A DNA stretch of 30,160 bases from Candidatus Limnocylindria bacterium (lineage in GTDB: Bacteria; Chloroflexota; Limnocylindria; QHBO01): assembly GCA_030146365.1 (NCBI GenBank), contig JASLBU010000088.1, positions 1 to 30,160 on the forward strand, in the 5' to 3' direction. Made by a program: the position numbers and the translations under genes. Of the stretch, positions 1-8,267 are shown in pieces. Position 1 is the first letter of the stretch. Every line of letters starts with the position of its first letter. Under the pieces are notes generated by a model. It made no database searches. It saw nothing but the letters and a program-made list of their open reading frames with translations, and was not told where the DNA came from.

Positions 1-1289
1 CCGGCGCCGCCACACCGGACGAGCTGGCCGACCTGGTGCGGGAGACCCGGGAACGGGTCGCGGCCGTCGCCGAGGAGGCCACGCGTCATCCTCGCCTCCA
101 GACGACCGAGGAGGTGGTCGCTCCGATGGCGCCCGACCACCGTGGGCGCACCACGGCTCGGCTGCAGGCGATGAGCGCCGACCTGGAGGAACGGCGCACG
201 ACATTCGGAGGAACGCTGCCGGAACAGGCCACGCTTCCGACCGCTCGGACGATGGCCGGCATCCTGAACGCCGCGTTGACCGATGCCCTGATCACGCATC
301 CGGAGCTGTTGCTGTTCGGGGAGGATGTCGGGCGGAAGGGCGGGGTCTACAACGTCACGAACGGGCTGCAGAAGCGCTTCGGTGCCGCACGCGTCTTCGA
401 CACGTTGCTCGACGAGACGAGCATCCTGGGCATGGCGCAGGGTGCGGCGCACATCGGCCTGCTGCCCATGCCCGAGATCCAGTACCTCGCCTACCTCCAC
501 AACGCCCTCGATCAGCTGCGCGGGGAGGCGGCGAGCCTGCAGTTCTTCTCGTCCGGCCAGTTCCGAAACCCAATGGTCGTTCGCGTCGCCGGCCTCGCCT
601 ACCAGAAGGGGTTCGGGGGCCACTTCCACAACGACAACAGCATCGGCGCTCTCCGTGATATTCCGGGCCTCGTGATCGCGACGCCGGCGCGTGGCGAGGA
701 CGCGGCGCGGATGCTGCGAGGCGCCATCGGCATGGCGCAGGAGGACGGTCGCGTCGTGGTCTTCCTCGAGCCGATCGCGCTCTACCATGAGAAGGACCTC
801 CACGCCGATGGCGACGGCGGCTGGTTGACCGACTACCCGGTGCCACCCTCGGCTCTCCTGCCAGGAGAGGTTGGCGTCCACGGAGAGATGGGAGACGCGG
901 ACGTCCTGCTCGTCAGCTATGCGAACGGTCTGAGGCTCTCGCTCCAGGCGGCACGGCGCCTGGGGGAGGACCACGACCTGCGCGTCCGGGTGCTCGATGT
1001 TCGCTGGATCAACCCGCTGCCGTCCGAGGCGATCCGCCAGCACGCGGGCGAGGTCGGCGCCGTGGTGGTCGTGGACGAGTGCCGCGCCACCGGAGGAGGC
1101 ATCGCCGACGCCGTGGTGGCGGACCTGGCCGAGCGGCGGATCGGGCGTCGCTACGGCTCCGTGCGGGCGGTCGACTCGTTCGTTCCCCTCGGACCCGCCA
1201 CCTCGGCGGTGCTCGTCGGCGTGGACCAGATCGTCGCCGCGAGCGTCGCGGCGGTCGGACGCCGGCGCCATGCGGCAGGGGTGCGCTGA
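1..1289 (+). CDS. 2-oxoacid dehydrogenase E1 component, fused alpha-beta type (C-terminal part)
   Basis: The reading frame is open to the window edge (codon phase starts at base 3), so the 5' part is missing. An in-frame GTG at 36 is probably internal. The first ~70 residues look like the linker that joins the alpha and beta halves in fused E1 proteins. A transketolase pyrimidine-binding domain follows, with FGEDVG and LDETSILGMAQGAA and an EIQYLAYLHNALDQL stretch, then a transketolase C-terminal domain with DVRWINPLP and VDECRATGGG. E1 enzymes use thiamine diphosphate to decarboxylate branched-chain 2-oxoacids or pyruvate and pass the acyl group to lipoyl-E2. The substrate cannot be told from this part, and no E2 or E3 gene is in view. 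The stop overlaps the next start by one base (TGATG), so the downstream acyltransferase-like gene is probably translationally coupled. Confidence 0.88.
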   Translation, partial: GAATPDELADLVRETRERVAAVAEEATRHPRLQTTEEVVAPMAPDHRGRTTARLQAMSADLEERRTTFGGTLPEQATLPTARTMAGILNAALTDALITHPELLLFGEDVGRKGGVYNVTNGLQKRFGAARVFDTLLDETSILGMAQGAAHIGLLPMPEIQYLAYLHNALDQLRGEAASLQFFSSGQFRNPMVVRVAGLAYQKGFGGHFHNDNSIGALRDIPGLVIATPARGEDAARMLRGAIGMAQEDGRVVVFLEPIALYHEKDLHADGDGGWLTDYPVPPSALLPGEVGVHGEMGDADVLLVSYANGLRLSLQAARRLGEDHDLRVRVLDVRWINPLPSEAIRQHAGEVGAVVVVDECRATGGGIADAVVADLAERRIGRRYGSVRAVDSFVPLGPATSAVLVGVDQIVAASVAAVGRRRHAAGVR

Positions 1290-2293
1290 TGGGCCGAGCG
1301 GCCGTCGCCTTCCCCGGTCGAGGCGCCTACGGACCTTCGTCGCTGGGCTTGCTGCCCGCCGCTCACCCGTGGGTGCGCCGCGCGGACGAGCTCCGGCGAA
1401 CCACCGGGCTCCCCGCCCTCTCCGAGATCGACGCCAGTGACCGCTTCACGCCGGCGATCCACCTTCGCCCGACCCATGCCTGGCCGCTGACCTTCATCAG
1501 CGGACTGCTGGATGCCGAGCGGATCGCGGACGACCACGAAGTCGTCGTCGTCGTCGCAAGCTCCATCGGCTGGTACACCGCGCTGGCTGCCTCCGGCGCG
1601 CTCGGCTTCGATGACGCGTTCCGCCTCGTCCAGCGTATGGCGGTGGCGGCCGACGAGCCGCTGGGCGACGACGTATCGGCCGGCGAGCTCGTCTACCCGC
1701 TCACCGACGACGCCTGGGAGCGAGACGCGGCCCGCTCGGCGGCGGTGGACGCCGCCGTGGCGCGGGCCGGGACGGCCGCGGGGCGCACGATCGAGCTCGG
1801 CTCGTTCAGCATCGTGGCCGGCACCGCCACGGGGGTCGAGTCGGTCCGCGCGGCGCTGCCCCCCGTCAAGGTCGCGGGCCGGAGCTACCCGCTGAAGCTC
1901 GGCTCGGGCGACGGGTGGCATACGCCGCTGCGGTCCGCCGCGGCCACATCGGCGGCACAGGAGCTGGCGGACCTGGCCTGGGAGCGACCGAACGTCACCC
2001 TCGTCGACGGTCGCGGTACGAGGTTCACTCCGTGGTCGACCGATCCCGCGCAGCTGGCGCAGACCACCCTCTACGACCAGGCCGATGCGCCCTACGACTT
2101 CGCGCGTGCTCTCCGCGTCGCGCTGCGCGAATACGCACCGGACGTCGTGCTGCTCCCCGGCCCGGGCAGCACCCTCGGCGCGCCGTGCGCCCAGATCGTC
2201 GTCGCCGAGGGCTACCGCGGCGTCCGCAGCCGGGCGGAGTTCGAGGCGGTCCAGGCCGGGCCGTCCCCGCTTCTGCTCTCGATGCGACGATGA
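1289..2293 (+). CDS. FabD-like acyltransferase with altered active-site positions
   Basis: This 334-aa protein has the length and layout of ACP S-malonyltransferases. The N-terminal FPGRGAYG aligns with the family FPGQGSQ, so the oxyanion-loop Gln is Arg here. The nucleophile elbow reads ASSIGW instead of GHSLGE, with Ser92 kept but the Gly-His before it changed to Ala-Ser. An Arg is kept in the LVQRM helix (R116). The catalytic His appears as H211 in GWHTPLR, and a GPG loop (LLPGPGSTLG) is near the end. The Ser-His pair is therefore intact while the substrate-contacting positions differ, which suggests an acyl donor or acceptor other than malonyl-CoA and ACP. The start overlaps the upstream E1 stop by one base. 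No other fatty-acid gene is nearby, so a role linked to the E1 product is possible but is inference. Confidence 0.75.
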   Translation: MGRAAVAFPGRGAYGPSSLGLLPAAHPWVRRADELRRTTGLPALSEIDASDRFTPAIHLRPTHAWPLTFISGLLDAERIADDHEVVVVVASSIGWYTALAASGALGFDDAFRLVQRMAVAADEPLGDDVSAGELVYPLTDDAWERDAARSAAVDAAVARAGTAAGRTIELGSFSIVAGTATGVESVRAALPPVKVAGRSYPLKLGSGDGWHTPLRSAAATSAAQELADLAWERPNVTLVDGRGTRFTPWSTDPAQLAQTTLYDQADAPYDFARALRVALREYAPDVVLLPGPGSTLGAPCAQIVVAEGYRGVRSRAEFEAVQAGPSPLLLSMRR

Positions 2294-3195
2294 TCATGGC
2301 GGCACTCGGACGCCGCATCGAGCTGCGCGGACCTCTGGACCTCGCGCGGACGCTGGCGCCGCTGGTGCACGGACGCGGAGATCGCACCATCCAGCTCTCC
2401 GCAGGAGAGGCATGGCTCGCGTTCCGCACGCCCCACGGCCCTGCCACGCTGCGGCTCGTCCACGGCTCAGCCGGCGTCGTGGAGGCCAGCGCCTGGGGCG
2501 ACGGCGCCCATGAAGCGATCGAGAGCGCGCCACGACTCATCGGCGAGAGCGACCGGCCGGAGGAGTTCCAGGCGCATCACCCGGTCCTGCGCGCGCTGCA
2601 GCGCCGGCACCCCGGTCTGCGCCTGCCGGCAACAGGTCGGGTCTTCCACGCGCTCGTCCCCTCGGTGCTGGAGCAGAAGATCACCGGTACCGAGGCCTTT
2701 CGCGTGTACGCAAGTCTGCTGCGCCGCCACGGCGAGCCCGCGCCCGGTCCGACGTCCCTCCTGCTGCCGCCCGCGCCAGCCATGCTGGCCCGGATGCCGT
2801 ACCACGCGTTTCACCCGCTCGGCCTGGAGCGCCGCCGGGCCGAGGTCATCCGGCGGGCCGCCGGGCGAGCGTCGTGGCTTGATGCCGCGGCCGGCTCCCC
2901 GGATGCGCAGGCACGCCTCCGATCGCTGCCAGGAGTCGGCCCGTGGACGGCCGCGGAGGTCGTCCGCAGCAGCTTCGGCGACCCCGATGCGGTGAGCATC
3001 GGCGACTACCACATCCCGAGCAGTGTGGCCTGGGCCCTCGCGGGCGAGCCGCGCGGCGACGACGCCCGAATGCTGGAGCTCCTCGAGCCGTATCGAGGGC
3101 AGCGAGGCCGCGTCCAGCGCTACCTGGAGGTCGGCCGGGTCTTCCCGCCGCGCCGAGGACCGCGCATGGCGCCACGGTGGATTGAGGCAATCTGA
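2290..3195 (+). CDS. alkA: DNA-3-methyladenine glycosylase (AlkA-type HhH-GPD)
   Basis: AlkA-type glycosylases excise alkylated purines during base-excision repair. The helix-hairpin-helix appears as LRSLPGVGPWTAAEVV (about residues 214-229), followed by the GPD loop with the probable catalytic Asp in SIGDYHIPS. An N-terminal domain of about 90 residues precedes it, as in AlkA. The length, 301 aa from the ATG at 2290, is close to E. coli AlkA (282 aa). That ATG overlaps the acyltransferase stop in an ATGA arrangement; a second ATG at 2296 is the alternative. No Fe-S cluster cysteines are present, which argues against Nth or MutY. A repair enzyme coupled to metabolic genes has no obvious functional logic and may simply share a promoter. 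Confidence 0.85.
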   Translation: MIMAALGRRIELRGPLDLARTLAPLVHGRGDRTIQLSAGEAWLAFRTPHGPATLRLVHGSAGVVEASAWGDGAHEAIESAPRLIGESDRPEEFQAHHPVLRALQRRHPGLRLPATGRVFHALVPSVLEQKITGTEAFRVYASLLRRHGEPAPGPTSLLLPPAPAMLARMPYHAFHPLGLERRRAEVIRRAAGRASWLDAAAGSPDAQARLRSLPGVGPWTAAEVVRSSFGDPDAVSIGDYHIPSSVAWALAGEPRGDDARMLELLEPYRGQRGRVQRYLEVGRVFPPRRGPRMAPRWIEAI

Positions 3196-3335
3196 GCAGA
3201 GGGCCTTGACCGGACTGGCGTCTAATTTTAGACTTGCGTCAAGCACGGTCCGTCGCCTGTAGGTTCCCCATTCCGCCGGGCGACGGGCCGTGCGGCTGCT
3301 TCCTCGGCAAGGACAATGCCCGTCGCCGGACGCGA

Positions 3336-3411
3336 TGGCGTCCCCGGCAGGATTCGAACCTGCGACCGACCGCTTAGAAGGCGGTTGCTCTGTCCTCTGA
3401 GCTACGGGGAC
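3336..3411 (-). tRNA. tRNA-Arg (anticodon UCU)
   Basis: Read on the minus strand, a full cloverleaf forms. The acceptor is GTCCCCG with CGGGGAC, and the D arm is GCTC/GAGC. The anticodon stem ACCGC/GCGGT holds loop CTTCTAA, giving anticodon TCT. The T arm is GCAGG-TTCGAAT-CCTGC. The discriminator is G, and an encoded CCA occupies 3336-3338. It lies alone, antisense to its neighbours, between the alkA end and the response-regulator gene. Confidence 0.95.
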
Positions 3412-3521
3412 CGGGCAACAGGATACCCATTCGGCCGAGCGGCCCACGCCCGGCGCGCATGTATGATGGTCGCCGTGATCCGCCCAGCGGCGGCAACCCA
3501 GGTGTGAGGAGCCGAGCCCAC

Positions 3522-3932
3522 ATGGCCGATGGACGCCGTCCTCGAATCAGCGTCATCAACGACAACCCGGACTTTCTGGAGTTGATGTCGGCGATCCTCG
3601 ACGAGGACGCGGGCTACGACGTGAGGCTTTTCGACGGCGAGAGGACGACCATCACGGAGATCGCGGAGTCCGATCCGGAGCTGATCATCGTCGATCTCCT
3701 CCTCGGTGGCGCCTCCGGGTGGGAGATCGTCGCCCTCTCGCGGGCGGATGACCGCCTCTCCCACCTGCCGATTCTCGTCTGCTCCGCCGATGTCACGGCG
3801 CTCCGGGAGCGAGCCGAGGAGCTCGATCGGATCGGAAACGTGCACATCCTCGAGAAGCCGTTCAGCATCGACGAGATCAACGAGATGGTCGAAGGGCTCA
3901 TCGGCCGGTCCCAGCCGGCAGCCACGGCCTGA
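3522..3932 (+). CDS. Stand-alone response-regulator receiver domain protein
   Basis: The protein is a single CheY-like receiver domain of 136 aa with no output domain. The phosphoacceptor is D58 in LIIVDLL, the switch residue is S88 in ILVCSAD and the conserved Lys is K112 in LEKPFS. In the acidic pocket the usual Asp-Asp pair reads N13-D14 (VINDNPD), so one Mg-binding acid is replaced. The start at 3522 is preceded by AGGAG ten bases upstream; an in-frame ATG at 3459 would add 21 unconserved residues. A TATGAT hexamer at 3462-3467 is a weak promoter candidate. The 99-aa gene that follows after 10 nt is probably in the same transcript. No kinase is adjacent; the nearest in the window is the orphan-like kinase ending at 17562. 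Confidence 0.85.
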   Translation: MADGRRPRISVINDNPDFLELMSAILDEDAGYDVRLFDGERTTITEIAESDPELIIVDLLLGGASGWEIVALSRADDRLSHLPILVCSADVTALRERAEELDRIGNVHILEKPFSIDEINEMVEGLIGRSQPAATA

Positions 3933-3942
3933 GTCGTCATCC

Positions 3943-4242
3943 ATGCCCGACGAGCCCCTGATCACGAAGGTCCAGCTTCAGCGTACGCAGATCGACGTCG
4001 ACCGCGAGCTGCTCCGCGACGAAGATCTCCTCAACGAGGAGCACCTCCGACGCATGGACCAGGTTCTGCTGCGCCGCAACCTCGATCACGCGCGGATGTT
4101 CAGCCGGAAGCTATCACTCGAGCTCCAGCAGTACGTGCATCTCTATACGCCCGAAGCGAACGAGCTCCGGCGGCGCATCGAGAAGTACCTGGTGATGGAG
4201 CGGATGATCGAACGGGAGATGGCTCGGCGCCACACCTACTGA
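3943..4242 (+). CDS. Small charged helical protein of unknown function
   Basis: I do not recognise this 99-aa protein. It is rich in Glu, Arg, Leu and Gln with heptad-like spacing throughout and no Cys or membrane segment. It is therefore probably an all-helical cytoplasmic protein, perhaps coiled coil. It starts 10 nt after the receiver-domain gene, which suggests co-transcription. A partner or target of that response regulator is an economical guess without motif support. The single LDHAR helix is too little to call a histidine phosphotransfer domain. The coding call rests on the open frame, codon character matching its neighbours, the position in a tight pair and the hairpin that follows at 4286. 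Confidence 0.65.
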   Translation: MPDEPLITKVQLQRTQIDVDRELLRDEDLLNEEHLRRMDQVLLRRNLDHARMFSRKLSLELQQYVHLYTPEANELRRRIEKYLVMERMIEREMARRHTY

Positions 4243-4285
4243 TCGATTCGCCCCTCCGATAGAGGAGCGCCGGAGACATGAAATG

Positions 4286-4317
4286 GCCGGGCGCCGCTCT
4301 TCGGCAGCACCCGGCCG
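4286..4317 (-). terminator. GC-rich hairpin between convergent genes, probable terminator
   Basis: GGCCGGG at 4286-4292 pairs perfectly with CCCGGCC at 4311-4317, with a partly paired inner stem around a short loop. It sits between the convergent 99-aa gene and the GH43 gene. On the minus strand only a weak T run (ATTTC) follows, and none follows on the plus strand. It may serve both directions imperfectly. Confidence 0.5.
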
Positions 4318-4329
4318 GTATCGCCTGGC

Positions 4330-6306
4330 CTAGCGCGCCGCGCTCTCCTTCAGGGAGTAGACACGCACGTAGTCGAACTCCGCGGTGAACTGCTGGCCGC
4401 CGTCGGTCGTGCCCATGGCGAACAGCGCGAGCTGCCCGTCGTCGAACGAGTGCGTCCACGTGCCACCGCGAACCCAGTTGATCCCATCCTGGCTGGTGTA
4501 CGCGGTGTAGCCGTGGGTGTCGCCGCCGGCTGCCGCGCTCTCCTGGCCCGTCAGCTCCTCGACGACGATCCTCAGGTAGGTCCAACCGCCATCGGCGTGC
4601 TCGGACGGTGGGCCCACGACGGTGTTGCCGTAGCGGGACCAGCCCGCCGGAGCCACGTCGGCGCCGATCTCCTTGGCCCACTCGGTCTGGCGAGTGTTCC
4701 AGATGGAGGTTTCGGTCAGCTTGACGAGGTTGTCCTCGTCACCGAAGACGCCGATGCCGACCTGCGAGTAGTTGAAGCAGCATCCTTCGTCCGGCACGGT
4801 GATCCGGACTGCCGTTTCGACCACGTAATCGCCGTCCGGCGCGTCGCGGAGCAGGACCCACGCGTTGTCGACGTCGACGTACGTGTCCCCGTGCTGGACC
4901 TCCACGGTCAGGACGCCGTCCGCCACGCTGTAGGCAGGCGGGTTCGCGGGCGCGTGCGTGCCCTTCTCCCACGTCCAGGCACCCGACAGCGTCGTGCCGC
5001 TGAACTCATCGGAGTACGCGGCGAGCAGCTTGTGCGGCTCCTGGGTCTTGACCAGCTGGGTGTTGCGCCGAGAAACCTCGCCTTCCTGCGCGGCCGGGGC
5101 AGGCATCTTCCGATCGGAAGGTCCGGACCCACCGTTGACGGTCGGCCAGCCGTTCACCCAGTCGACCGCGTCGAGCAGTGCCGGGCGCTTCGTGAATCCG
5201 GTCGCGAACGCGTAGAACGGATCGTTCTGGTCGACGGCGTGGTAGATGGTCCACCACTCCCCATTGGCGTCCTGGAACACGGTGTTGTGGCCGGTTCCCA
5301 CCCAGCGGTTCCCGTTCATGGTCAGGAACGGCGTCCCACCCGCCTGCGCATCGGTGAGCAGGTTGCCGTACTGGTCGACGAACGGGCCCAACGGGCTCTC
5401 CGAGCGGCCCACGAAAACGCTGTACCCGGTGAGCGCGCCGTTGCAGCAGTTCGTCGCCGACAGGAAGATGTAGTAGTAGCCCGTGTCCTCGTTGTAGACG
5501 ACGTTGGCGCCCTCGTACTTGTTGTCGATGGCGACCATGACGTCTGGCGCGTCATCCACGAACGCGCCGTCGGCGGTCAGCGTGAATTCCGTGCCGAACA
5601 CGCCACCGTAGTAGCTGCCGTAGTAGAGGATGCCGTCCGCTGCGATCGAGTCGCCGAGGACGTCAGGGTCATAGGTCCACTTGAAGTTGCAGCCGCCACC
5701 ACCCCGACGTGGGTAGACGACCGGCTCGTCGGAGAACTCCCACGGGCCGGTCGGGCTGTCGCTCCACGCGACGCCGATGGCGTTGTCGGAGTCGCAGTTC
5801 TCTTCACCGCTGATCTCGGCCTCCGTGTCCGTCACGCCGAAGAACAGGTAGTACTGGTCGAAGGTCGTGGAATACACGACCTCGGGAGCCCACAGCGCCG
5901 CATCGTCCTCGGCCCATTCGGGAAGGCCCTCGGTGCCTTGCGGGAAGGCATCGCCGACATACGTCCAGTTGACGAGATCCTCCGACGTCAACGTCGGAAT
6001 GCGGTGGAAGATCGGGTCCCCGTTTGCGTCGAGGTCCTCGTCGTTGAGCGGATCCGTCGTGCAGTACATGTACCAGGTCGTGTCACCGGGCTGCTGGCCC
6101 TGGATCACGGTCGGGTCAGCGCAGCTCTCGACGATGCCGCCACTCGGGATCACAGGCTCCAGCGGGTTCTCGTAGAACCCCGGGTTCTTGCCGCCCTGGC
6201 CCTCTACAGCCGTCGCAGTACCGGTTGGAACGACCAAGCCGGCCAACAGCAGCAGGGCCAGGAGAATTGGCACGGGGGCCAGAGATCTGCGAACGGTGTG
6301 CGGCAT
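4330..6306 (-). CDS. Secreted glycoside hydrolase family 43 protein with C-terminal beta-sandwich domain
   Basis: The 658-aa protein starts with a signal peptide: RR at 6-7, a Leu-rich core at 13-26 and probable cleavage near TATA at 30-33. Residues ~50-400 match the five-bladed GH43 propeller. The probable general base is D64 in SCADPTVI, a candidate pKa modulator is D213 in TYDPDVLGD, and the probable acid is E265 in YEGANVVY. WAPEVVY, GTGHNTVFQ and WTIYHAV are family-like stretches. GH43 enzymes mostly cleave arabinofuranosyl or xylosyl bonds of plant polysaccharides. Residues ~430-655 look like a concanavalin-type or DUF1349-like beta-sandwich, likely for carbohydrate binding. Several Cys, including two CC pairs (NCCNG, GCCFN), suggest disulfides outside the cell. 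The start is supported by GAGGAG 8 nt upstream. The exact substrate is not readable. Confidence 0.88.
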   Translation of the reverse strand: MPHTVRRSLAPVPILLALLLLAGLVVPTGTATAVEGQGGKNPGFYENPLEPVIPSGGIVESCADPTVIQGQQPGDTTWYMYCTTDPLNDEDLDANGDPIFHRIPTLTSEDLVNWTYVGDAFPQGTEGLPEWAEDDAALWAPEVVYSTTFDQYYLFFGVTDTEAEISGEENCDSDNAIGVAWSDSPTGPWEFSDEPVVYPRRGGGGCNFKWTYDPDVLGDSIAADGILYYGSYYGGVFGTEFTLTADGAFVDDAPDVMVAIDNKYEGANVVYNEDTGYYYIFLSATNCCNGALTGYSVFVGRSESPLGPFVDQYGNLLTDAQAGGTPFLTMNGNRWVGTGHNTVFQDANGEWWTIYHAVDQNDPFYAFATGFTKRPALLDAVDWVNGWPTVNGGSGPSDRKMPAPAAQEGEVSRRNTQLVKTQEPHKLLAAYSDEFSGTTLSGAWTWEKGTHAPANPPAYSVADGVLTVEVQHGDTYVDVDNAWVLLRDAPDGDYVVETAVRITVPDEGCCFNYSQVGIGVFGDEDNLVKLTETSIWNTRQTEWAKEIGADVAPAGWSRYGNTVVGPPSEHADGGWTYLRIVVEELTGQESAAAGGDTHGYTAYTSQDGINWVRGGTWTHSFDDGQLALFAMGTTDGGQQFTAEFDYVRVYSLKESAAR

Positions 6307-6500
6307 TTGGTGTACTCCTCAGCGCAGGGAATGGCCCCCAGACGGAGTTCGCGAGCGACGCCGCACGCTGGCGCGGCGCCACCGGCTCGGCCCTCTCTCC
6401 ATCCTCGGCTCGAATCCCCCTGAGCGTACGTTCGCGGTCAAGCGAGCAAGGTGACCATCAGCCCGCCGGCAATGGCTCTGAGGGTTGGGTGGGCCAAGTC

Positions 6501-6842
6501 CTACGCGGGGGCGGCCTGAGCGTCCATCCGGGCCTGCCGCCCGCCGTTGCCACCATCCGGCTCGGCCGGGATCCGGGCAAGGACGGTCCGGCACCACCCG
6601 GCCAGGCGCGGCATCTCGAACAGCGAGAACGCGAGCCCGCGCGCCGCAAGCTCTTCGTGGTCCCAGCCATTGAACTCCCGCCGCGCGGCGACGGCACACA
6701 TCTCGTCGTAGAGCTCCGGCCAATTGGCGCCCCGGCGCCGATGGCAGTAGCGGATGAAGGCAACCACGTCGGGCGGCGGCAAGTGCTCGCCGGACGCTGC
6801 CGACGGCGCGGTGGTGTCGGGCACAGACGACCACTGAGTCAT
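6501..6842 (-). CDS. Conserved-looking 113-aa protein of unknown function
   Basis: The best-formed part is residues ~24-95, with DVVAFIRYCHRRR, WPELYDEMC and GWDHEELAARGLAFSLFEMP, and looks like a compact helical fold. Both tails are Pro/Ala/Gly-rich and probably disordered. There is no signal peptide, transmembrane segment or known catalytic motif. The start at 6842 is supported by GGAGGG ten bases upstream. The GWDHEELAARG-type stretch seems familiar from uncharacterised proteins of related bacteria, but I cannot confirm that without a search. It lies between two unrelated minus-strand genes with its own 5' gap, so it is probably monocistronic. Confidence 0.7.
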   Translation of the reverse strand: MTQWSSVPDTTAPSAASGEHLPPPDVVAFIRYCHRRRGANWPELYDEMCAVAARREFNGWDHEELAARGLAFSLFEMPRLAGWCRTVLARIPAEPDGGNGGRQARMDAQAAPA

Positions 6843-6977
6843 TCGATGGCACCCTCCAGGGGTTTCGACGCGATGAGATGGATGAGAACGGTGAGCGCAT
6901 GGCCCGCGATGAGGATGCGGGACCGCAGGGATCGTAGGGGCGTCGATCCGCCGATCGAAAGGGGTCTGTCCACCAAC

Positions 6978-6986
6978 TTATCCACA
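6978..6986 (+). promoter_or_regulatory. Isolated perfect DnaA-box sequence
   Basis: TTATCCACA matches the DnaA consensus TTATNCACA exactly. It lies in the 164-nt gap upstream of the 113-aa gene and next to the end of the sarcosine oxidase gene. No second box, AT-rich unwinding region or dnaA/dnaN gene is visible, so an origin is not supported. It may be a DnaA titration or regulatory site, or chance. Confidence 0.35.
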
Positions 6987-7006
6987 ACCGTCGCCCATCC
7001 GTTGAC

Positions 7007-8170
7007 CTACCGTGGAGAACCCACAGCAGGTGGCCGAGCGTCGAATCGGTCAAGCGCGAACAGGCCGATGTCGTGGCGAGTCGAGCCGTCGATCGCGAGG
7101 TCGGCCGCGATCTCGCCGATCACGCTGCAGAACTTGTAGCCGTGCCCGCTGCATGCCGAGATGACCGTCACCTGCGGCGCGTCGTCGAGCCGATCGACGA
7201 CGAAGTGCTCGTCGGGGGTATTCGTGAAGATGCAGGCCTTCATCATCTCGGTGGGACCGGCACCGTCCGGAAAGTAGCGACCGGCGAAGGCGCGCAGCGC
7301 GCGCTCGTCGTCCGCACGGGTCACCCGATCATCTGCATCAGGGTCGATTCGCTCTCGGAAGTGGTGGTACCACCCGAACTTGAAGCCATGGCCGTCGTGG
7401 ACGGGGAAGCCGTAGTAGCTGCCCCCCTCGACGTCCAGCAGAAAGACGGGGAACCGGTCCGCGGTGAACAGCTCGGGCCGGCGAGGCGTGAGCCACGCGA
7501 GCACCTGCCGCTCGGGCACGGCCAGCGTCCGCAATGCCGGGACCAGCTGACCGGCCCATGGCCCAGCGCAGATCACGAGCCGGCCCGCCTCGTATGCCCC
7601 CTGTGCGGTCGTGACGCGCACGTCGCCGTTCGCCGTCGGCTCCCACCCGTGGACGGCCTCTTCGAAGGACAGGTCCGCACCTGCTGCGCGCGCGCCGTTC
7701 GCGTGGGCGACCATCGTGCGCTCCGCGAGCAGGAACCCGCCGTCCGGTTGCCACACAACCTTGATGTCATCACCGATGCCGGCATACCCGGGGTGGCGGC
7801 GCCGCAGATCAGCACCGTCGAGCACCTCGTGCGCGATGTCGTGCTCCTCGGCGGCCTCGAGCGCCCCGCGGAACATCTCGCCCCCCTCGGGCCCTCCCTC
7901 GACGGAGCCGGTGGTGATGAGCAGCTCCTCGTCGGCCGCGGCTTCCAGGTCGTGCCACAGCTCGTAGGCCCGCCGCAGAAGCGGCACGTAGGCCGGGTCC
8001 TCGTGATACGCGAGGCGGATGATGCGGGTGAGGCCATGGGAGGAGCCCCGCTCGTGGAGCGGTCCGAACTGCTCGAGCCCCAGGACGCGCTGTCCCCGAC
8101 GCGCCAGGTGGTAGGCCGCCGCGGACCCCATGCCGCCCAGGCCGATCACGATGGCGTCATACCGGTCCAT
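7007..8170 (-). CDS. soxA: Monomeric sarcosine oxidase / N-methyl amino-acid oxidase (covalent FAD)
   Basis: This 387-aa protein is collinear with monomeric sarcosine oxidases, which demethylate sarcosine or related N-methyl amino acids to the amine, formaldehyde and H2O2. The FAD-binding Rossmann motif GLGGMG is at residues 10-15. H45 and R49 (SSHGLTR) fall at the numbers of the known active-site pair. A His near residue 269-270 follows GWYH. C313 in KACIFTNTPDEHF is the covalent FAD attachment site, and SGHGYKF forms the late substrate/FAD loop. All key residues are present, so it should be active; sarcosine versus N-methyl-tryptophan or proline cannot be told. The -10-like TACACT ends 6 nt before the ATG and no Shine-Dalgarno is visible, suggesting a leaderless mRNA. 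Confidence 0.9.
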   Translation of the reverse strand: MDRYDAIVIGLGGMGSAAAYHLARRGQRVLGLEQFGPLHERGSSHGLTRIIRLAYHEDPAYVPLLRRAYELWHDLEAAADEELLITTGSVEGGPEGGEMFRGALEAAEEHDIAHEVLDGADLRRRHPGYAGIGDDIKVVWQPDGGFLLAERTMVAHANGARAAGADLSFEEAVHGWEPTANGDVRVTTAQGAYEAGRLVICAGPWAGQLVPALRTLAVPERQVLAWLTPRRPELFTADRFPVFLLDVEGGSYYGFPVHDGHGFKFGWYHHFRERIDPDADDRVTRADDERALRAFAGRYFPDGAGPTEMMKACIFTNTPDEHFVVDRLDDAPQVTVISACSGHGYKFCSVIGEIAADLAIDGSTRHDIGLFALDRFDARPPAVGSPR

Positions 8171-8176
8171 CGCCTG

Positions 8177-8182
8177 AGTGTA
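8177..8182 (-). promoter_or_regulatory. Candidate -10 element of a leaderless promoter for the sarcosine oxidase gene
   Basis: On the minus strand TACACT is followed by CAGGCG and then the ATG. With a 17-nt spacer there is a partial -35, TTCATC (plus coordinates 8200-8205). The 6-nt distance would put transcription start at or next to the A of the ATG. Confidence 0.4.
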
Positions 8183-8267
8183 CGGTGAGAGTGCGCCGCG
8201 ATGAATGAGGCGCCGGCTCGTGCCCTGCGGTTGCCGGGCCTCTTGACGGAGAAGGAGATGGTCACCG

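Noticed and set aside
3225..3238. GTCTAA-TT-TTAGAC inverted repeat after the alkA gene
   Set aside because: A 6-bp stem with a 2-nt loop is sterically poor and has no T tract, so it is not a convincing terminator.
4450..6423. 657-codon plus-strand ORF opposite the GH43 gene
   Set aside because: It is an antisense frame of a clear GH43 gene, rich in Arg and Val with no domain. Long shadows are expected at this GC content.
6395..6425. T-arm-like GGCTCGAATCC suggesting a third tRNA
   Set aside because: No matching acceptor, D arm or anticodon stem on either strand.
6978..7006. Replication origin near the DnaA box
   Set aside because: Only one box, no AT-rich region, and no dnaA, dnaN or gyrB genes nearby.
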